From the NCBI RefSeq assembly GCF_024198255.1, contig NZ_JAJVKW010000016.1, positions 62,001-126,000 on the forward strand: a stretch of DNA of 64,000 nt, in the 5' to 3' direction. The position numbers and the translations under genes were made by a program. The notes under the pieces were generated by a model. The model ran no database searches and had not been told where the DNA came from. It saw nothing but the letters and a program-made list of their open reading frames with translations. Source of the DNA: Myxococcus guangdongensis (GTDB taxonomy: Bacteria; Myxococcota; Myxococcia; Myxococcales; Myxococcaceae). Shown here in pieces: positions 60,454 through 64,000 of the stretch (positions are counted from its first letter, which is position 1; every line of letters starts with the position of its first letter).

Positions 60454-61944
60454 ATGACTTTCGACGAATTGCAGCTTCACGACACCCTCCTGCGCGCGGT
60501 CAAGGCGGAGGGCTACACCACCCCCACGCCCATCCAGGCGAAGGCGATTCCCCACGCGTTGTTGGGCAAGGACGTCCTCGGCGTGGCGCAGACGGGCACG
60601 GGGAAGACGGCGGCGTTCGCGCTGCCCATCCTCCAGCGCCTGTCCGCGAAGGCGCCCGCGGGCGGCCACCGCCCGATTCGATGCCTGGTGCTCACCCCGA
60701 CGCGCGAGCTCGCCGGCCAGGTGGGCGAGAGCTTCATGACGTACGGCAAGAACCTGCCGTTGAAGCACGCGGTGATCTTCGGCGGCGTGGGACAGGCGGC
60801 GCAGGTGCAGGCGCTCCAGCGCGGCTTGGACGTGCTGGTGGCGACGCCGGGCCGCCTGTTGGACCTGATGGATCAGGGCTACGTGTCCCTGCGCTCGCTC
60901 GAGGTGTTCGTGCTCGACGAGGCGGACCGCATGCTGGACATGGGGTTCATCCACGACGTGCGCAAGGTCATCAAGGCGCTGCCGGCGAAGCGTCAGACGC
61001 TGTTCTTCAGCGCGACGATGCCGCCGGAAATCGTGGACCTGTCGCGCAACCTGCTGACGGACCCCGTGCGCGTGGAGGTGACGCCGGTCTCCAGCACCGC
61101 GGAGACGGTGGCGCAGCAGGTGTACTTCGTGGAGCGCGAGCAGAAGCGCGGTCTGCTGACGCACCTGCTGAAGGACGGAAAGATTTCGCGGGCGCTGGTC
61201 TTCACGCGCACCAAGCATGGCGCGAACCGCGTGGCCAAGCAGCTCGAGGGCTCGGGCGTGACGGCCGCGGCGATTCACGGCAACAAGAGCCAGAACGCGC
61301 GTGAGCGCGCGCTGGACGAGTTCCGCTCCGGGACGCTGCGGGTGCTGGTGGCCACGGACATCGCGGCGCGCGGCATCGACATCGACGGGCTGAGCTTCGT
61401 CATCAACTACGACCTGCCGAACGTGCCGGAGCAGTACGTGCACCGCATCGGCCGCACGGGCCGGGCGGGTGCGACGGGCACCGCGGTGTCCTTCTGCGAC
61501 GGTGAGGAGCGCGCGTACCTGCGCGACATCGAGCGGACCATCCGGCGCAGCGTGCCGGTGGTGGAGGACCACCCGTACCGCTCGGGCATGGCGCCGCCGC
61601 GTCCCGGGGCCTCGGCCACGGTGGATGCGCCGGTGTCTCGCGGTCCGAATCCTGGCGCCCAGGCGCGAGGCGGGCAGGGCGGCGGTGGTGGTGGTGGCCG
61701 GGGTGGCAACGCTCTCGGTGGTGCCTCGCGTCGTCGGCGGGGTGGCCGGGGTGGTGGCGGTGGCCAGGGGCGGTCCGAGGGTGGCAATCGCTCGGCGCGT
61801 CCGGGGGGGGCGGGCCCGAGTCGTGGCAATGCGCAGGCGCCGCGCGGTCCGGGTGGTTCCTCGCCCCGGCCCGCGGCCTCCGCCGGGCCGTCGAAGCCCG
61901 CTGATGCGCCTCCCTCGCGTCGCGAAGCGCCGAAGTGGCTGTGA
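60454..61944 (+). CDS. rhlE: DEAD-box RNA helicase, RhlE type
   Basis: An ATP-dependent RNA helicase acting in RNA folding, decay or ribosome assembly. Motifs in order: Q motif FDELQLHDTL with TPTPIQAKAIP, I QTGTGKT, Ia PTREL, Ib TPGR, II LDEADRML, III SATMP, IV ALVFTRTK, V ATDIAARGIDI, VI HRIGRTGRAG. The core ends near residue 375. The C-terminal ~120 residues are Gly/Arg/Pro-rich with RGG-type sequence (GGRGGNALGG, RGGRGGGGGQG), an RNA-binding tail common in cold-shock helicases. 496 residues; AGGAAG precedes the ATG. The symbol is by subfamily, not certain. Confidence 0.9.
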   Translation: MTFDELQLHDTLLRAVKAEGYTTPTPIQAKAIPHALLGKDVLGVAQTGTGKTAAFALPILQRLSAKAPAGGHRPIRCLVLTPTRELAGQVGESFMTYGKNLPLKHAVIFGGVGQAAQVQALQRGLDVLVATPGRLLDLMDQGYVSLRSLEVFVLDEADRMLDMGFIHDVRKVIKALPAKRQTLFFSATMPPEIVDLSRNLLTDPVRVEVTPVSSTAETVAQQVYFVEREQKRGLLTHLLKDGKISRALVFTRTKHGANRVAKQLEGSGVTAAAIHGNKSQNARERALDEFRSGTLRVLVATDIAARGIDIDGLSFVINYDLPNVPEQYVHRIGRTGRAGATGTAVSFCDGEERAYLRDIERTIRRSVPVVEDHPYRSGMAPPRPGASATVDAPVSRGPNPGAQARGGQGGGGGGGRGGNALGGASRRRRGGRGGGGGQGRSEGGNRSARPGGAGPSRGNAQAPRGPGGSSPRPAASAGPSKPADAPPSRREAPKWL

Positions 61945-61959
61945 GGTAGTGGCTTGGTG

Positions 61960-61994
61960 GCACCCGTGACTTCTTCCTGAGAGTCGACGGGTGC
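61960..61994. terminator. Hairpin terminator after the helicase gene
   Basis: GCACCCGT and ACGGGTGC form an outer stem, with GACT/AGTC extending it inward. It lies 15 bases after the helicase stop and faces the convergent gene that ends at 62088. Confidence 0.65.
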
Positions 61995-62087
61995 TGCGTG
62001 GAAGGTCGCCTTCAGCTCCATGCTGGAGGCCCTTCTCGTGTGGCGGTGCGAGCAGTCACATCCCCGTCGCTGCCTCCTCGGTTCGGA

Positions 62088-62621
62088 CTATTCGAGGTGG
62101 GCCGTCATCGCGCCGAGGTGAACGGGCTCGATTCGTTCGACCGCGAAGTCGCGGACGAACTCGAGTCGGCCCCACAGCAGGTCATGCCCCTTCATCCATC
62201 GGACAGCGCCCACCCGTCTCGCGAAGCGCTGTTGTTCCTCTTTCGTGGCGCGACGAGGCGGCCCGAGGACGCGGCCGACGAGGCGCATGGCGGGCGCCCG
62301 CGCGAAGTGGCCCCTGAACAGCGAGCGGAGCCAGAACCCCCTCCCGCTGTCCACGGCGAGGATGCTCACCCGTGAGTCACGTGAGAGGTTCGCCGAGAGC
62401 CGTCGTGTGAAGACCTCGAAGAAGACCCCACGTCCAGGCTCGCCCAGCAGCACGGAGCCGATGGGCGTGACATGGGGCGCTCCGTCCGCATCGACGGTGG
62501 CGATGGAGAAGTGGAGCGAGCTGGCGAAGGCTCGCGAGAACAACTGACGCGTCCGCGCCCACTGCGCCTCAAGCTCCCGGGGCAGGGTGGTGCCGCGGTC
62601 AGCGAGTGCCAGGGCGCTCAT
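62088..62621 (-). CDS. Pyridoxamine 5'-phosphate oxidase-like flavin-binding protein
   Basis: The 177-residue protein fits the FMN-binding split-barrel family: SLHFSIATVDADGAPHVTPI, GEPGRGVFFEVFTRRLSANL, RVSILAVDSGRGFWLRSL and the late helix with RWMKGHDLLWGRLEFVRDF. Family members bind FMN or F420 and act as oxidases or reductases; the specific substrate is not evident. It is last in a two-gene operon, overlapping the thioesterase gene by four bases (62618-62621), under a TetR-like regulator. Confidence 0.82.
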   Translation of the reverse strand: MSALALADRGTTLPRELEAQWARTRQLFSRAFASSLHFSIATVDADGAPHVTPIGSVLLGEPGRGVFFEVFTRRLSANLSRDSRVSILAVDSGRGFWLRSLFRGHFARAPAMRLVGRVLGPPRRATKEEQQRFARRVGAVRWMKGHDLLWGRLEFVRDFAVERIEPVHLGAMTAHLE

Positions 62622-63061
62622 GACTCCTTGCTGCTCCCCATCACGACGATGGTGCCCTGTGCCACGGCGACCAGGGTCTCCCCCTTGTCATCCACCGCGA
62701 AGATCTCGCACTGGCACACCGACTGTCGTCGTCCCGTGTGCACCGCGCGAGCCCTCGCGACGAGTTGGTGCCCGAGCGCCGGCCGCACGTAGTTGATCTT
62801 GAACTCCGACGTGATGATCGGCACGTCGAGCATCGCCGTGCCACCCGCGAACGTGAGCGCGTTGTCGGCCAGGTAGCTCAGGACGCCGCCGTGCGCGAAG
62901 CCGTACTGCTGGAGCAGCTCCGGGCGCATGGGCAGCTCGAGCTCGACCTCGCCCTTCGTCAATCGCGTCAGCCGGGTCCCCATCATGTTGCTGAAGCCCT
63001 GCTTCGCGAGGAGCTGCTGCCCAATCTCCATGAGTGAGTCCACGGTGCCCTCCCGGGCCAT
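62618..63061 (-). CDS. PaaI-type hotdog-fold thioesterase
   Basis: The 147-residue protein has the hotdog fold signature: LLQQYGFAHGGVLSYLADNA, with the central His-Gly-Gly of PaaI-type acyl-CoA thioesterases, then SEFKINYVRPALGHQLVARA and SVCQCEIFAVDDKGETLVAV. An acidic catalytic residue (Asp in SYLADNA) follows the HGG helix. The substrate is unknown, probably an aryl- or acyl-CoA. It is transcribed divergently from the TetR regulator, 46 bases away, with two palindromic operators between. Confidence 0.88.
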   Translation of the reverse strand: MAREGTVDSLMEIGQQLLAKQGFSNMMGTRLTRLTKGEVELELPMRPELLQQYGFAHGGVLSYLADNALTFAGGTAMLDVPIITSEFKINYVRPALGHQLVARARAVHTGRRQSVCQCEIFAVDDKGETLVAVAQGTIVVMGSSKES

Positions 63062-63064
63062 ATT

Positions 63065-63092
63065 TAGAACATCGTTCTAGAATTGCGTTCTA
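63065..63092. promoter_or_regulatory. Two overlapping palindromic operators for the TetR regulator
   Basis: TAGAAC-ATC-GTTCTA (63065-63079) is a perfect inverted repeat; it shares TA with TAGAA-TTGCG-TTCTA (63078-63092), a second inverted repeat. Both lie in the 46-base gap between divergent genes, where a TetR dimer could block both promoters. The local AT richness contrasts with the flanks. Confidence 0.75.
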
Positions 63093-63107
63093 ATGTAGGG
63101 TGCGACC

Positions 63108-63752
63108 ATGCGCAACCCGGGTCACCGGAGAGAAGAGGTCCTCAAGGCGGCGCTCGAGTGCTTCCTGGAGCGAGGCGTCGAGGGCACGACGATGGCGGCC
63201 ATCCGAGAGCGCTCCGGGGCCAGCACGGGGAGCATCTACCACCTGTTCGAGAGCAAGGAGGCCATCGCGGCCGCGCTCTACCTGGAGGTGCTCGGCGAGT
63301 ACCAGACGGGCCTCTTGAAGGAGCTCGAGCAGCATCCTGGCGCCCGCGAGGGCATTGAGGCGCTGGTGCGCCACCACCTGGACTGGTCCTTGTCCCGTCC
63401 CGACGCGGCTCGCTTCCTGGTGGAGGCGCGAAGTGGCGCGGCCGTCACGGCCGCCGAGACGCGCATCCGCGAGCAGAACAAGGGCTTCTTCCGTCAGCTC
63501 AAGGACTGGTGGCAGGGCCACGTCCGCGACGGCACGTTCGATGAGATACCCTTCGAGCTCTTCCTCGCCATCCTCCGGGGACCGGCGCAGGAGATGCTCC
63601 GCGAGTGGCTCGCTGGCAGGACGAAGACCGACCCGCGCACCGCGATACCTGTCCTGGCCCACGCCGCATGGCAGTCCGTCGAAAAACGCCCCACAAGCGC
63701 GAGGACTCTACGTAAGAAGAAGTCTGTCCAACAGGAGTTTGACCCCTCCTGA
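63108..63752 (+). CDS. TetR/AcrR-family transcriptional regulator
   Basis: The N-terminal ~60 residues form the TetR helix-turn-helix: ILKAALECFLERGVEGTTMA-like sequence (REEVLKAALECFLERGVEGT), AAIRERSGASTGSIYHLF and ESKEAIAAAL. The rest is an all-helical ligand domain of a type often responding to fatty acyl or aromatic compounds (LVRHHLDWSLSRPDAARFLV, FFRQLKDWWQGHV). 214 residues. It is likely to repress itself and the divergent thioesterase/flavin protein operon through the palindromes just upstream. Confidence 0.9.
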   Translation: MRNPGHRREEVLKAALECFLERGVEGTTMAAIRERSGASTGSIYHLFESKEAIAAALYLEVLGEYQTGLLKELEQHPGAREGIEALVRHHLDWSLSRPDAARFLVEARSGAAVTAAETRIREQNKGFFRQLKDWWQGHVRDGTFDEIPFELFLAILRGPAQEMLREWLAGRTKTDPRTAIPVLAHAAWQSVEKRPTSARTLRKKKSVQQEFDPS

Positions 63753-63896
63753 TTCGTATGCCTGCGTTGAGTGCGCGTTAGTAGGGCAGCCTCGTGAAGT
63801 AGGCCTGGGTGTGAATCGCCAGGGGTGATGTCTACCCAGATGGGCCGGTATTTACATTGGCTTGTATGTTTGTGATGATTAGGCGGCCGTGCATGC

Positions 63897-64000
63897 ATGA
63901 GGGGGCTGATGCATATTCAAGCCAGGGTTCTGCTGAGTCTAGGTGTCTCGGTTGCGTGTGTTGGTTGTTCATGGCTCAAGAGTATTCATGGCCCATTCCC
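63897..64000 (+). CDS. N-terminus of a predicted lipoprotein, cut by the window end
   Basis: From ATG 63897 the frame stays open to the edge and encodes MRGLMHIQARVLLSLGVSVA then CVGCSWLKSIHGPF. This looks like a bacterial signal peptide with a Cys lipid site (VGC). An in-frame ATG at 63909 preceded by AGGGGG may be the true start. The 143-base region before it (63753-63896) holds no gene and is clearly lower in GC than the rest of the window. Confidence 0.45.
   Translation, partial: MRGLMHIQARVLLSLGVSVACVGCSWLKSIHGPF

Noticed and set aside
61670..61830. G-rich tract in the helicase gene considered as a regulatory G-quadruplex.
   Set aside because: It encodes the expected RGG-type tail; coding constraint explains the pattern.

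Overview
The window is high-GC DNA with dense, mostly short-gap gene packing. Gene content places it in the Myxococcaceae (Myxococcus, Corallococcus or a close relative). It carries the complete Frz chemosensory operon frzA-B-CD-E-G-F with divergent frzZ, the motility protein FrzS beside an ECF sigma factor resembling RpoE1, and the light-response operon carQRS. These loci are hallmarks of Myxococcus xanthus and its relatives. Species assignment is not possible by eye.

Layout. 0-4.6 kb: an unidentified small reading frame, a DUF692/MNIO-type protein, uridine kinase, a MetX-like alpha/beta-hydrolase that has lost its nucleophile serine, and a secreted or anchored protein. 4.7-13.8 kb: a PQQ-propeller protein, a HARE-HTH protein with a decayed Mrr-like domain, two lipoproteins, birA, coaX and a repeat protein. 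13.9-28.6 kb is the motility block: frzS, an anti-sigma-like protein, rpoE1, ald, a radical SAM protein, frzZ and the frz operon. 28.7-44.5 kb: a PHA-system protein, a class II photolyase, two uncharacterised proteins, a very large spermidine-synthase-like membrane protein, an ABC transporter with a tethered partner, a small coiled-coil protein, hemB, and a group ending in a tandem ATP-grasp (Ddl-like) protein. 44.6-49.8 kb: a P1-type peptidase, a 38-residue basic protein, a lipoprotein, an AI-2E-type permease and a barrel-like envelope protein. 49.8-54.1 kb: carQ-carR-carS and, directly behind it on the same strand, an RNA ligase / HAM1-like fusion / AbiEii-type nucleotidyltransferase cassette. 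54.2-64 kb: a metallophosphoesterase, an FKBP lipoprotein, a cyclic-nucleotide-binding protein, a second-type EF-G, a DEAD-box helicase, a flavin-reductase-like plus thioesterase pair facing a TetR regulator, and a lower-GC tail with a lipoprotein start.

How the genes work together. FrzCD, FrzA/B, FrzE, FrzG/F and FrzZ form one pathway controlling cell reversals, and FrzS acts at the pole in type IV pilus motility. CarQ, CarR and CarS form a light switch: CarR holds sigma factor CarQ, and CarS relieves repression of carotenoid genes. The most unusual item is the three-gene RNA-ligase cassette behind carS, where M. xanthus (from memory) has gufA. No terminator is visible between carS and the cassette, so it may be light-inducible. 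No tRNA, rRNA, CRISPR array or insertion sequence was recognised.
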